A stretch of DNA of 64,000 bases from Plumapathes pennacea (lineage: Eukaryota; Cnidaria; Anthozoa; Antipatharia; Myriopathidae). Positions 24,853 through 35,847 of the stretch are shown here, in pieces. The stretch spans positions 10,655,274 to 10,719,273 of the forward strand of contig OZ038463.1 of the NCBI GenBank assembly GCA_964036295.1, given 5' to 3'. A program made the position numbers and the translations under genes. The first letter of the stretch is position 1, and every line of letters starts with the position of its first letter. The notes beneath the pieces are model-generated. The model worked only from the letters and a program-made list of their open reading frames with translations. It searched no databases and was not told the DNA's origin.

Positions 24853-26205
24853 AGCAGAAAATATGACTTATTTGCCTTTTTCTATAAACAAGGCCTAATG
24901 CGAGACTCTTGTGAAATCAGTTTAACGTACATCTTTATCTTCATCATTAACGTACATCTTTATCTTCATTTGTGAAAGACAAAATCAAAATTTTAGAGAT
25001 CGTAGAGTGGGTCATTTGAAATCAGCTGTTATGATGGGGAAAGTATATTCATAATAGGCGTCTGCCATGTTTATGTAGAAACCGGTCTGATTGAAATTTA
25101 AACTACTCGGAATAATGCATAGGAGTTTGGAAAAAACACATGCACGAAGAAAGAGTCAGTTGTCAAGATAAAATCTTTTAGCTTTCCTCAAGTTTAATTG
25201 CGGTCAATATGTAAATTCCGCAATCCAAAACTACTTTCCATTATCTGTGAGAGTCACATTGCAGTCAGCTGAAAAGTAGTGTCGTGTTTCGTGCTACACA
25301 TTTGACTCTTTGACGTAGCTGAAAATTCGTGAGCATTCCAATTTTCTTTAACTTTTTGTGTCCGTTAACGAGCATACGTCAATACCGAGAAAGTGGGAAA
25401 GTTTCGAGATCACGAGATGTGCCGTGACTCAGTTCTGAGTTTGCCCCTAGCTGGGTTCGAAGCGTTTATTGATAAGCTATAAATTTTCTTAAAATCATCG
25501 TATTTTTTGTTGAGGATTAGTACAGGGAGAAGTTAGGAACAAAAATATCTTATTGCTTGCGAGAGTGTTTGAAGCAGGTAGAACGTCAGCTGGTTGCCTT
25601 TGAAAATTCAGCTGTCGGCACAAAGTCCATGACGATTTCGTGAGGGTATTAGTTTCGGTTGGGAGTTCAGTCAATCATCTTCACAAAACAGAAAATGATT
25701 GTATTATCTCTTTCTTTTTAAAAGAAAAGAACCGCTTAATTGTGTGCTCGATGCGCTCGTGCGATAAATCGACTTTTAATAGAGGCCGAAGTTTGACATC
25801 TTTTTGTTTGCCGGTCTGGTCTGCTAACATCTGGCCGGAGCAAAAACCTTTCAAAAAATTAAACAATTTCAACATTCGCCGCGATCTAAATTGGCTTACG
25901 AATGGTAACATTGCTTGGTTCAGTTGTCACGCGCGAAACATTTTGACACAAATTTTGTTTCCGCGCCGATCACAACAATGTTGCCGCATTGTTTTGCCGT
26001 TCTGGAAACGTCAAAGGACGCAATGTTGCGGCCACAATGTGTCCTCGCGTTGCCTTGCTTTAACACTAACCCCACTAATTGAAAAAACAGTCGATAATTA
26101 GCCAAATATTTTTGCTGTAGCTCTTGGTGAGGGGGCATTGCCCAGCAGGACCTCTCGTGCGGCTAATAAAAACATGCTGTCAATTTATATATAGGCTTCT
26201 TTTTG
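24853..26205. other. Intergenic, no supported gene
   Basis: AT-rich single-copy sequence. A 153-codon plus-strand frame at 25640-26101 has no recognisable domain and no splice context. A direct repeat of ACGTACATCTTTATCTTCAT is seen at about 24925-24970. Confidence 0.5.
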
Positions 26206-27102
26206 TCAATAATAGTAAAGAAGCGGAGGTAGTCTTACCTGATCACTGCAAGTTTGCAGTGTTTCTTTTCTCACATACAAATAGCGCTTGTTACAGCTGC
26301 TACAGAACCGCTCGGCAATCTCGTCCTGATACTTTAAACCCCTCAGCCATTCTAGAATCTCTTTCCTTTCCGAATCGTGCGTGGTGCTTCCTTCTCTTCG
26401 CTGCATTTCCCTCGCCGTCTCGCGCGCTTGCAAGGTCTTTGTTTCGCGAAGCAACTCGGCCATCTGGGATTTTAAATCCTCGATCTGATTCTGGAGCGTG
26501 GCTTCCTTGTACACCATGTGAACACGGTGTGAGTCGAGACGCGATTCCATATCTTGTTTCAGATCCTGTAGCTTTGCCTCGCTGTCCGTGTGTTGCTTCT
26601 CCAGGGCTTTGCGCAGCTCGGCGATGCAATTATGCTCCGCTGCCGCGCTCAGGGAAACCTTCAGACCGCAACCTTTTGAGCAATCGATCGCTTGGTACTC
26701 ACAGATCAGCAGATGTCCGTCTAGATCACGGCGGTTCAGCTTTTCTTTGCAGCCTGCGTTCGTACACGAGACCTCCACAAACCCGCACTCGTCTTTCAAA
26801 TGGCCCTTTAGGGAAGCCAAGGGCACTGCATCTTTACATCCTCTACGTTCATTATCACACCGTAGTTTCAGCGCGTCCAAGTCATTCCTCATGTAGCGGA
26901 AAATGGGCTTTAAATCGCTGGGCCAGAGGGCTTGGCGGTCTTCGGGGCAGTTGTTGTAGTGTGTAAGCCAGGCATGAATACAAGAAGAGCAATACGCGTG
27001 TTCACAGGGAGCTTGAAGCGGGTCTTCAAGGACATCACGGCAGATTGAGCACAGAAGCCCTTCGTTCACGGAGTCGATGAACCGCTCGATATCAAAGCCC
27101 AT
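26206..27102 (-). CDS. RNF41/NRDP1-like RING E3 ubiquitin ligase
   Basis: Single ORF of 298 residues. An N-terminal C3HC3D RING finger (C18, C21, C33, H35, C38, C41, C52, D55) starts just after MGFDIERF, the family start. It is followed by a spacer PIFRYMRNDLDALKLRC and TRAF/SIAH-type zinc-binding segments at about 80-160 (CDNERRGCKDAV, CTNAGCKEKLNRRDL, CEYQAIDCSKGCGL). A coiled coil spans about 160-235, then the family motif EILEWLRGLKYQ. Family members ubiquitinate receptors and regulators (NRDP1: ErbB3, USP8). The C-terminal USP8-binding domain of human RNF41 is absent, so the target is unknown. A good donor (CAG|GTAAGA) near 26241 precedes the stop, so the last 13 residues may be intron read-through and a further exon may exist to the left. 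Confidence 0.82.
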   Translation of the reverse strand: MGFDIERFIDSVNEGLLCSICRDVLEDPLQAPCEHAYCSSCIHAWLTHYNNCPEDRQALWPSDLKPIFRYMRNDLDALKLRCDNERRGCKDAVPLASLKGHLKDECGFVEVSCTNAGCKEKLNRRDLDGHLLICEYQAIDCSKGCGLKVSLSAAAEHNCIAELRKALEKQHTDSEAKLQDLKQDMESRLDSHRVHMVYKEATLQNQIEDLKSQMAELLRETKTLQARETAREMQRREGSTTHDSERKEILEWLRGLKYQDEIAERFCSSCNKRYLYVRKETLQTCSDQVRLPPLLYYY

Positions 27103-28312
27103 TGTCGCGTGGTGTACTGATTCAGTCTCGTGACTTTGATGTTTAGATCTTTGATGACCGACAAAGATATCGAAATAAAATGATACAGCAAGATAAAATC
27201 TTCAGTTCACCTCGGTTGGTATCTTCGCGTCGACTTGTAAATTAGCTCAGGTCACCTTTAAATACAGGTCCGTCAGACAACTAGCGGCCTCCCGTGACTT
27301 GATAGCTTCTTGTACAAACGGCACAAAGTTGATAATGGCATTAAGAGCCCCTCAGTTTATCGACTATCGGCTTTCAAGGAGTGACCGCATCAATCAACAG
27401 TGACACCTCTCCACTTTGTTGTGATGGGCCAGTATTTTTCACGACGGCACTTTTCCTGTTTAAAATAAAGCGCTTTGTTCAGCGCAGGCCCTCAGACATT
27501 GCTCCCCCGCTGATAAATTCTGAGCATTCCAACAACTTCGACACTAAAACAGCTATTAATTACTTTGCGGCAAACTCCACTGAACACTTGAAATGCAGGG
27601 AATTTCTAGAGTGTTTTGTTGCGGCGCGTCAGCTTGACTAATTATGCCAAGCACTTTTGAAGAATTTAAATAATTTTTTTCGCTGCGATTGCTGTCAGGG
27701 AAACGTGCCAGTAGGTAAACTAAGGTTCTTTAAACTGTGGCAAACAATCCTTATTGAGCGATTTTGCGTTCTTTTCCAAATATAAATATATATAAACGCA
27801 GGATATAAACACCGCTATTTACATATTTGATTTGTAATTATTATTTGGGGATTAGTCATACAGTGGTTTAGAAGCCCGTATAAAGGACCGCGGCAATAAA
27901 AAGCCGAGTTTATTATTTTACGGCTCGATCAGTGCTTGAATCAGTCGATACGGATGATTAGCTGGTTAGCTGATTTTCCGACACGGTGCGAATTTAGCCA
28001 ACTAAGCCGTCCTATGATAGGTTCGTAGTTCACGAGAGGATATAGTCCTGCCGCAACCGTTCCTTATCGCAATAAAAAAACATATTGCATAGGCACACCG
28101 GTCTCATGTGAAGCGAAGACGGCAGGCTTGATCCGATTGTTCAGTTTTGTACATAAAAAGCGCAGACTTCGGTATCACATACTGATCTCCATGACAACGG
28201 CCATGAAGGTTGCAGCCTCTCGTTACGAATGTTAGATCAATCAATCGGAAAACACTGACTTGGCTCGACGCGCGCGCGTTACTACCTGGATTGAGTACCA
28301 TTGCCTGGTGCG

Positions 28313-28447
28313 TAAGGCCCGTCCACACTAATCCTGATGAATTTGAAAACGTAGCCTAATACGAAAAACGCATCGATAGACGAAAGTTTTCCGTCCACAC
28401 TATCGTTTTCGCTGTCCACACTAATACGCTGGACCGACCGAAAACGC
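28313..28447. mobile_element. Partial copy of the GTCCACACTAATCC MITE
   Basis: AAGGCCCGTCCACACTAATC and two further TCCACACT motifs. It is diverged and truncated where the intact copy at 28451 begins. Confidence 0.65.
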
Positions 28448-28450
28448 TAA

Positions 28451-28861
28451 GGCCCCGTCCACACTGATCCGGATAAATTTGAAAACGGATATTTATGATC
28501 TGTTTTGGCCTCCCGAGTGTGGACAGCAAAAACGACTCAAAAAAACGATAGTATGGACGGAAAACTTTCGATGCGTTTTCATACAAAACCTCCATTTTCA
28601 AATTTATCCGGATTAGTGTGGATTGAGCATGCGCATCATGACCACATGATGATCATGACGTCACACGATTTTGAGAAGCTCCGTTTTCGCCGTCCACACT
28701 ACAACATGACACCGGAGTTTTCGAAAATATCCACTATGGAGAGCGTTTTCGAAAATATCCGTTTTTCGGTCACTGAAAACGCGTCTTAGTGTGGACGGGA
28801 GGCCAAAACGGATAAATAAATATCCGTTTTCAAATTTGTCCGGATTAGTGTGGACGGGGCC
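28451..28861. mobile_element. PIF/Harbinger-type MITE with TAA target duplication
   Basis: Inverted ends GGCCCCGTCCACACT and AGTGTGGACGGGGCC extend inward for about 45 bp (GGATAAATTTGAAAACGGAT and its complement). They are flanked by TAA at 28448-28450 and 28862-28864. Internal arms repeat GTGTGGACnGnAAA several times. Non-coding. Confidence 0.88.
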
Positions 28862-29436
28862 TAAGACGTTTAGTAGTTCCAGGTGAAGGGGAGGGAGGAG
28901 GAGGGCACTTTTGCGATCATTTTGTAGATCCCAATAATCTCACTGTTAAGTACTGATAATTCAGTCAAGTGCTTCTTTATTTGTATATCGTGTATAGCGA
29001 AACACCCGGTCAGTCCGCAAATCTAGACAATACAGTGAAAATACCTCTTTTCTCTTTTAAAAAATCAAATCGAGAAAATCGTTAAAACGACCAAAAAGCA
29101 GCCTTATATTGGAGAGATCCAGCTTGGTTGGGTTTAAAGCTGGTCAAACTAACGCCGATTCTCTTAACGCCACTCATACACTTTGCTCAGGGAAGATACG
29201 GGCTACCTAGATATTCGCGGGTTTAAATCGTACACAAGCTCATCGTAAAATAGACAATAGAAATAGTCAATTTGTTCATTTATTACCTAAAAATTAGCAG
29301 ATAAAAAGTTTCTATTTTACACGCCTCATCGCTAAGACATAACCAGCAGTCTAAAAGGTATTCCGAGATAAGAAATACACATTTAACGATTAAAATTTTG
29401 CTATAAGTTTTGTGCGAACACTCTTTTTATAGAAAT

Positions 29437-29710
29437 TAGGAGCGTGTTCTTTTTGGGACTAAACTTTCCGCCTATAACTGTGTTTTGTAGCACCTATTCT
29501 GATTCCGGAATGAACGAAATAGTCTCGATTGACAATAACTGGCAATCGTGTTCTCATCACGACACGCCACGGTACGTAGTTTCTGTGACGTCAGCCCATT
29601 CTTTTAGCCATTATAAAAATATCTGTACTTTTGGGAACTAGGAATCGGCTATTCCTATATTTCCGGAATAAGAATAGATGTATTATAGCTCCAAAAGCAA
29701 ATGCGCCCTA
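29437..29710. mobile_element. MITE with GCGTGTTCTTTT termini, copy 1
   Basis: Left AGGAGCGTGTTCTTTTTGGG, right CCAAAAGCAAATGCGCCCTA. Internal GATTCCGGAAT/ATTTCCGGAATAAG palindromic parts. Same family as 47795-47968. Confidence 0.75.
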
Positions 29711-30044
29711 ACACCGTGTTAAATCTAGCATACAGCGTTTAAATTATTTTGTACACCATAGCCCCCTATTTGACACTAATACTAATTCAGATTTTCGCCA
29801 CTATTTTTGTTACTCTTACTTCCATTGTTTCCCTTTCTGCTTTTTAAGTTTAATTTTTGTCAATTTGAATTTAAAAACTTGCCTGAATGTGACACTAAAC
29901 TAATTTCAAAACTAATTTAGATGCCATGATAACCTAATGAACAAATAGAGTATGATCCTTCAAACAAAAGCTTTTGATGAGCATATTCTCTTGTTTTGTA
30001 CCATACTAAAAATATCTCTCATTTAACATTTCTAGATTATCTTA

Positions 30045-30209
30045 GAATAGGCCATTTCCGAGATGTCTGTTGCCTCTGTTTCAAACTGAGGCCTAGTGCA
30101 AAACCTTTCTTATCAAATGAGTTTGATTTGCATAAAAATGAAAACAAATTTCATCAGGAGGGTTTCGCACTAGACCTCAGGCAACAGGCATCTCGGAAAT
30201 GGTCTATTG
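30045..30209. mobile_element. Foldback MITE, copy 2
   Basis: Same element as 5412-5588: AATAGGCCATTTCCGAGATG at the left, CATCTCGGAAATGGTCTATT at the right, shared internal GAGGCCTAGTGCAAAACCTT. Confidence 0.88.
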
Positions 30210-30267
30210 AAAGCGTCCAAAAATTTACCCCCCCCCCCCTTTAACTATTCACATGGAACAAAAATGA

Positions 30268-33200
30268 TCACTCTTCTTCCTCCTCATCTGATGCCAGACA
30301 TATTTTCTGAACTAAAATGTTAAACTCCTCAGGTTTGTCCGCATAAACATGGTGACCTGCACCCTTAATTATGTGAATGTTGACCTGTGACTCCTGTCTG
30401 AGTTGTCTGACATCATAAGCTGAATTGTGGTCAATCCATGAGCGAGCACCATACACCATTGTGATGGGAATGTCCTGATGAATGTCTCCAATGCGGTGGA
30501 TCATTGGGAATTTGGCCCATCCATAAGGGATTGTCATACCCTTGAAGGCAGTCTCACCACTAAATAATTCAAAACAGAGGCTATTGTCAAAATATCCACA
30601 GCTTCTCTAACATGTTTATGAACACAATGAAGTATACTACCTAACTCCCTTAGTAACACGAGCACATACAGCCATATTTGCACATCACTTTAAGAATCAC
30701 AGTATTGAACATTACTGAAGGGTTGGATATAAAAAAAAAATCATTAGACACTTTAACAGTGCTCGACATTAAGGGTTTAGGTTGGTTGCCCCTTGGACTG
30801 TAGATTGACTTCAAGCAATAGAAGAGTTTCATAATTTCTGGTTGCCCAGCCCAGAATTTACCTGCCCAACCAAAAGTTTTGGTTGCCCCGGGCAAGCGGG
30901 CAACTGTTAATGTCGAGCGCTGTTTAAGCATGTAGCACTGCTGTATATTTCTATGCATTGTTTTTGTTGGCTCACTGAAGCAGCTCGCCAAAAGAGTACT
31001 GCAAGAGTATACCGCAAAAATATACAGCCATACTATGCCTTGATTGTGATTTCATGTGCTTCTTGTGTTTTCTGGGTTGATATACCTTATGTTTTTACTT
31101 TGGCTATTTTCTTTGGTACAGTCCTAATAACCCACCTTGGTGTCTGTGCATTGCAGTGGTAAATGTAGTTAAATATGGTGTCATCTAATAGAATACTGGA
31201 GAACTTCCTTTTAAAGTCTGGACGAAACCTTTGAACCAGAAATGGACCTGATGATAAAGAATCAAACTCAGGTAAATAATGTGAGAGGACTGCAAAAATG
31301 AACTTGACATCTAATACCAAAAAATGCTGGTTGTATATAAGCCCTGGGTTAATTTATACAACTCGGATTGGTTTGGAAGTGCCTAACAGTAAACAACTTT
31401 TACTGCACTAAGTGTTTGAACAGTTAAAGGTTACAATAATGAACTGTTCTTTCAGTCAGTTCAAGTGAAAAATCAAGGAAGCTGACACTCCATTCTTATG
31501 TAAAGTGGTGAAATTACAATAAGGGTCAGGTGGGAGGGGCTTAACAACCGAGTGGGATTATAGATTAATATAATGGGTTAAATCAAGAGTTGGCAATCTT
31601 CCCAGACAAAATGCAAGAACATAGTAATAGTTAAAACATCTAGTTGCATGCACCAGGGAGATGAGACATGGGAGGGGAAGGTTGGTACAAGTTTTCATCT
31701 AAGACGAGACACAGCTGGACATTAGGGAACTGTATATTTATGTACTATTTTCTTTGGTAAATGGTTATGAGAAAGATTCACTAAATCTAAAGGGTCAGGA
31801 TGTGACATTGAAATTCCTAACTGAGCAGGACAAGCACATACCTAATGGCCCTGCAGCACGAAGCCCAGACAGAGGATTGAATGGACTCAGGACAGCACCC
31901 AACATTTTCACCCACACTGGAACTTGAACCATCAAGCCGGTATCAGGACTCTTCTCAGGAAATCCCCATGGATCAACCAGCACCAAGTGTTTCACCCTTG
32001 AAGGATGCTTCAGTGCGTATGAACTTGCCAGAAAGCCACCAAGACTGTGACCAAGTAAAATGAATCTCTCAAGCCCCAGCTGTTCTCGCCACTTCTCAAT
32101 AGAGTTCACAAACTCCTCCTCTGCTTCATCAGGTTCTATGCTGAACTCTGCACGGGAGCTGCGTCCAAATCCCAACAGGTCAAATGTGTACACCGGACGA
32201 TGCTGTGCTAGTGAGTCAATGTTGAGCGCCCAGAGTGCTAATCCACCCCCAAATCCATGCACCATGACCAAGGGGATTCTGGATCCTCTGGGATTGAATT
32301 TGACTGTCCATATTTTGTTATTATTGTCAATGGGAACAAATGTTTCTGTATACAAGGCCTGGACACCTGATGGAAACAATAGATCAGAACTCATATGCTG
32401 GGGGAGGAAGGAAGCCAACTTCCCTTCCACCACTACTTTTATGTACCCACAGTGCCCCTGGGCCTCAGAGGAACTTCCAGTCTGTTTTAATTGGCTGTTA
32501 TTTGATTCACGCACTTTGACAAACCGGGTTTCATTGCCCCTTTCCCCCACCCCCATCGTATTACTTTTGTCATGGAACGACTGAATTCATCAAAATAGCC
32601 AGAAACCCTCGGTCGCGTTAAGATGTTTATAAACACAGTTCATGCAAGTTTATAGATAGAATAGTTTGACTTGATATAAATATGACTTTATAAGTGCTGG
32701 TCTGTATGACCGAACTGGCGCGATGCTTCTTTCCCACCAGTACTCGATTGACTTCAAATTACAAAGAAATCTTCTATTTTTCACCATTCTTTTGTGCCTG
32801 AGAACGACCTTTAATACCGATACCAGGCCAACAACCTTCGCGCTAAAACTTTCACCTTGACTAGCCGACTTTTAAGGTCGAGCAATATCGCATTTCAGCA
32901 CTTCGCGTTTTTACACGGTATTTAGTCACGAGGAAAAATAATCCAGTTCATACGGTCTAATATACTGAGTGGCGGTCGCCTTATTTCGAATATATAGGCA
33001 GGGAACCAAAATCCTGAGAGCTTGAAAGCACTGCAAAGTCATCAGTTGCGATAAAAGAAACATACTTGGTTTTTTAAGTTATTTAGTCGTCACACATGTT
33101 GGTACGTAACAGTTTACCTATAAACATGGCGCGCGTTACGCAGGAAATAAGAATTTCTTGCACTTACATCGTAGAATTCGCCGTTCCGCAGCTTCTAGGA

Positions 33201-33430
33201 GCTTTTCAGAAGTCGGGCACCAAGAAAACCACCCTTCGAACCAACCAGAGCCCTCGTAGGAAGGCAGTGGCTCCGCACTGAAAAAAATCAACACAAACAT
33301 TGATCACGTACAACGTACAAGATCGTGTCGAAACGATCGAGTTCACAAGCACCAAGCTCGGCTTGAAAAAAGGTTTCCCAAACCTTTCCGATTGTTGAGG
33401 CTGCTCTTCGGGCAAACCTTCGCTAGCCAT
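30268..33430 (-). CDS. ABHD4: ABHD4-like alpha/beta hydrolase, copy A
   Basis: Predicted lysophospholipase acting on N-acyl phosphatidylethanolamines, as known for ABHD4, on cytoplasmic membranes. Exons 5' to 3': 33430-33384, 33277-33168, 32366-31842, 31247-31136, 30559-30268. All phases agree, giving about 361 residues (human ABHD4 about 342). The N-terminal [21 protein letters not shown] is the ABHD4/5 lead-in. Then [11 protein letters not shown] (oxyanion region), [10 protein letters not shown], nucleophile elbow GHSLGG (Ser about 160), [19 protein letters not shown]-type exon, [21 protein letters not shown] (acid) and GAGHHVYAD (His and the HX4D motif). The serine makes it ABHD4-like rather than ABHD5, which has Asn there. 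The tail is acidic (DEEEEE). Exon sizes 525/112/292 equal those of copy B, so the two are tandem duplicates. Confidence 0.93.
30757..30922. mobile_element. hAT-like MITE (intron of ABHD4-like copy A)
   Basis: Ends CAGTGCTCGACATTAA and TTAATGTCGAGCGCTG, with flanking TTTAA on both sides. The CAGTG-type termini suggest hAT; the target duplication is only partly recognisable. Confidence 0.7.
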
Positions 33431-35847
33431 CACTCATAAACCGTATGACCTTCCCCCAAATTCAACATTTCTGGCACTGTTTACGTTCTTGAGTTTCACA
33501 AAATGCCGGTATGACGCCACATGAAACAAGGCCACGTGACTAACCTTTGACCATTCTCTTCGAAAATTGTTAATTGACAGTAAAAGAGCTGGAAATCGAC
33601 AAGTGTTGTTCCTTCTATAGTTTTTCGACATTAAATTGACGTGTGAGAAAAACGCATTAAGAATTTTTTGGTCACCAATATTTCTGACGGGCTAAACAAA
33701 TAATTGCACCAGCCACTTTTATTTATGACTTCGTAGCTAGTGGGCGTAGAAGGGAGCGCGACGATGCTCGAAAATGGACATCAAAAAGAAGAAAGGGAAA
33801 ATATATATATATAGAAAAAAAAATCGCTTGACCACCCGTGACTGAGATACTGGTTTTGCAAGTGCACACTTGAACTGAGTTGGGTTTCCATCTGTTCTCA
33901 ATATAACAAAATCACAGGATTTGGCATCAACCATTGCTGTGTCGACCATCATGAAGCAACCACCATGTGCTGTCTACCGTTCTACATCACGGGGTACGAT
34001 GATATTTCTTACGGAAGGCAAGGCAGTCAGGAGTGAGTACGTGCGGTCGGGTCACGAGCTTCGATATCGTAACAAACCGCGAAGTCACATGATCTGATCA
34101 CCAAAACAGCACGTTTCTTCTACTCTTGCGAGTGGCGAAGCGACGAGCGGAAAGCCGGACACTCCGACGTTGAAACTTTTAACGAAGCAGTTTAAACAAA
34201 AGAGGCGTTTATGATTTATGGAGATATAGACTAGAAAACTGCGCATAGTTTAAGCCCGCCCTGTGTATTTAAAAAGCGTTAAGTTGGTCGTAGATTTTCT
34301 CTCTCACGGTTGCCTAAAATATCAAACATTGTACACCCTAAAAGTTTCATGCGATTCTGACGTTATGCCAAAACTGAGCATTTTCCGAAAAAATTCAAAG
34401 GCACCTATAGCTCTGTTCTCAGAAATGGCCGAAATTGACAAATCATTTTACCGGTTTCCTGGGACTATAATAAACTTCCTGTGACTACAACAAAGCTGTC
34501 TGTATGCAATTTTCGATACTTTAGACAGCCGGGAGAGAGAAATAAGGGCAAATCATTGATCAAAAGGAGGTTCAAACTATGCTTAGATTTCTATCCATAT
34601 CTCCATAAATCATCAGTTTATATTCAAATCCATAATTTATTGCATAGAACTATGCTTGACAACTCTCCATAGCTCTCTGGTTTCCCAGGAGTCCATTCTT
34701 GCTCCACATACACCACCCGACACCCGCCCCAGACTCCCGCTTGTCAGAACAACTGCTTTGGTAAGCGCTCAAAAACTGTCATCTAGTCACACCGCCATCT
34801 ATCGTGATTATTTTACATGCGCACTTTATGTAACCTCGGTTTACATCGTTGACTGGTATTCATTATTTTTTCTCATTATAGTATATATTATATACACCTT
34901 ATATGTTGTTATCGAGTACGTTGAATGTATCGAGATGCAGAGAATTACTTATGTCCGTGTTAAATATGGGAATTTTCTTTTTTTACTAACGCTAGAGTTT
35001 TAACCAGCCTGTAAGTACCGTATTGAAATAAAAGTTGCAGTTGTTTCTTTATGTGAAGTTCTATAAGAGAGACGCGTTATTCTGGTATAACTATAACATA
35101 CTATACTCCACGACACTTTAGAAACATAAGACGAGGAACAGACAGACAAAAAAGACCCTTAACTTTATACACACATGGCGCACATCTCATAGAGAGCTGC
35201 GAATAAAAATAACTGTATGTCTAGCTATAGCAGCTAACTACATACCGTAAATTCCATAGGATATTATAGTTAATTCTATCAGCCTTTTGCCTGTAGTTTC
35301 GCCTTAAAATAAGGCTGTATCGTAAAACTTCTGACAAGGACTTTATCTCTCTTAAGCTCTATTTCCGCCTTGCACCCTGAATACCAAGTGTTTAAATCTG
35401 GTGTTATAAAATAACTATACTACGCGCGTTCTGATTGGCTAAATAACCGTGTAATATAAGAGTATATTACACGCTGACGTGATACGTGATGTAGTTTACT
35501 GACTAATTATTTTATAAAAGAAATATATAAACTTCCCGCGTTTTAGATGAGGCTATATTACACGGGAACGCGTTATATATTTCTTAATTATTTGTGTCCA
35601 TCGATCCCAAAATTGACAATTACCTCACTGTTGGATGGAAACCAAAAGTGACAGACAAACAAACAAACAAACAAACAAGGGAAACGTGTCAAGACACATA
35701 TGTTCAGCATTTTACCTCCCCGTCATTTTCCAGGGTCCAAGAGTAGCAGATGAGTAAAAGACTAACTATTATTCACAAAATAAAATAGTTTAAATAGATA
35801 TACTATATACAAAAATATGAGGTCAATTGGGTGCTACATTTTAGCGA
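33431..35847. other. Intergenic between the two ABHD4-like genes
   Basis: 5' flank of copy A and 3' flank of copy B. It contains a foldback element at 34213-34611, an (AT)n/GTA tract near 33800, a CAAA tract near 35660 and AT-rich sequence. No supported exon. Confidence 0.5.
34213..34611. mobile_element. Foldback MITE with GATTTATGGAGATAT termini
   Basis: Left arm GATTTATGGAGATATAGACT mirrors right arm ending in ATATCTCCATAAATC. An inner pair AAACTATGC/GCATAGTTT extends the arms to about 40 bp. The roughly 320-bp centre has incidental open frames. Confidence 0.8.

Larger units (their letters stand above)
27103..30267. other. Intergenic region with MITEs
   Basis: About 3.1 kb between the RNF41-like gene and the first ABHD4-like gene. 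It holds nested foldback elements at about 28313-28861, another at 29437-29710 and one at 30045-30209. The rest is AT-rich with no supported exon. A C-run lies at about 30229-30239. Confidence 0.5.

Noticed and set aside
25640-26101. 153-codon plus-strand ORF
   Set aside because: No domain, biased composition or splice context; likely chance in an AT-rich stretch.
32367-32556. In-frame upstream extension of the main exon of ABHD4-like copy A with an ATG at 32556
   Set aside because: A TCAG acceptor at 32366 matches the exon border of copy B exactly, and exons 33168-33277 and 33384-33430 supply the proper N-terminus.
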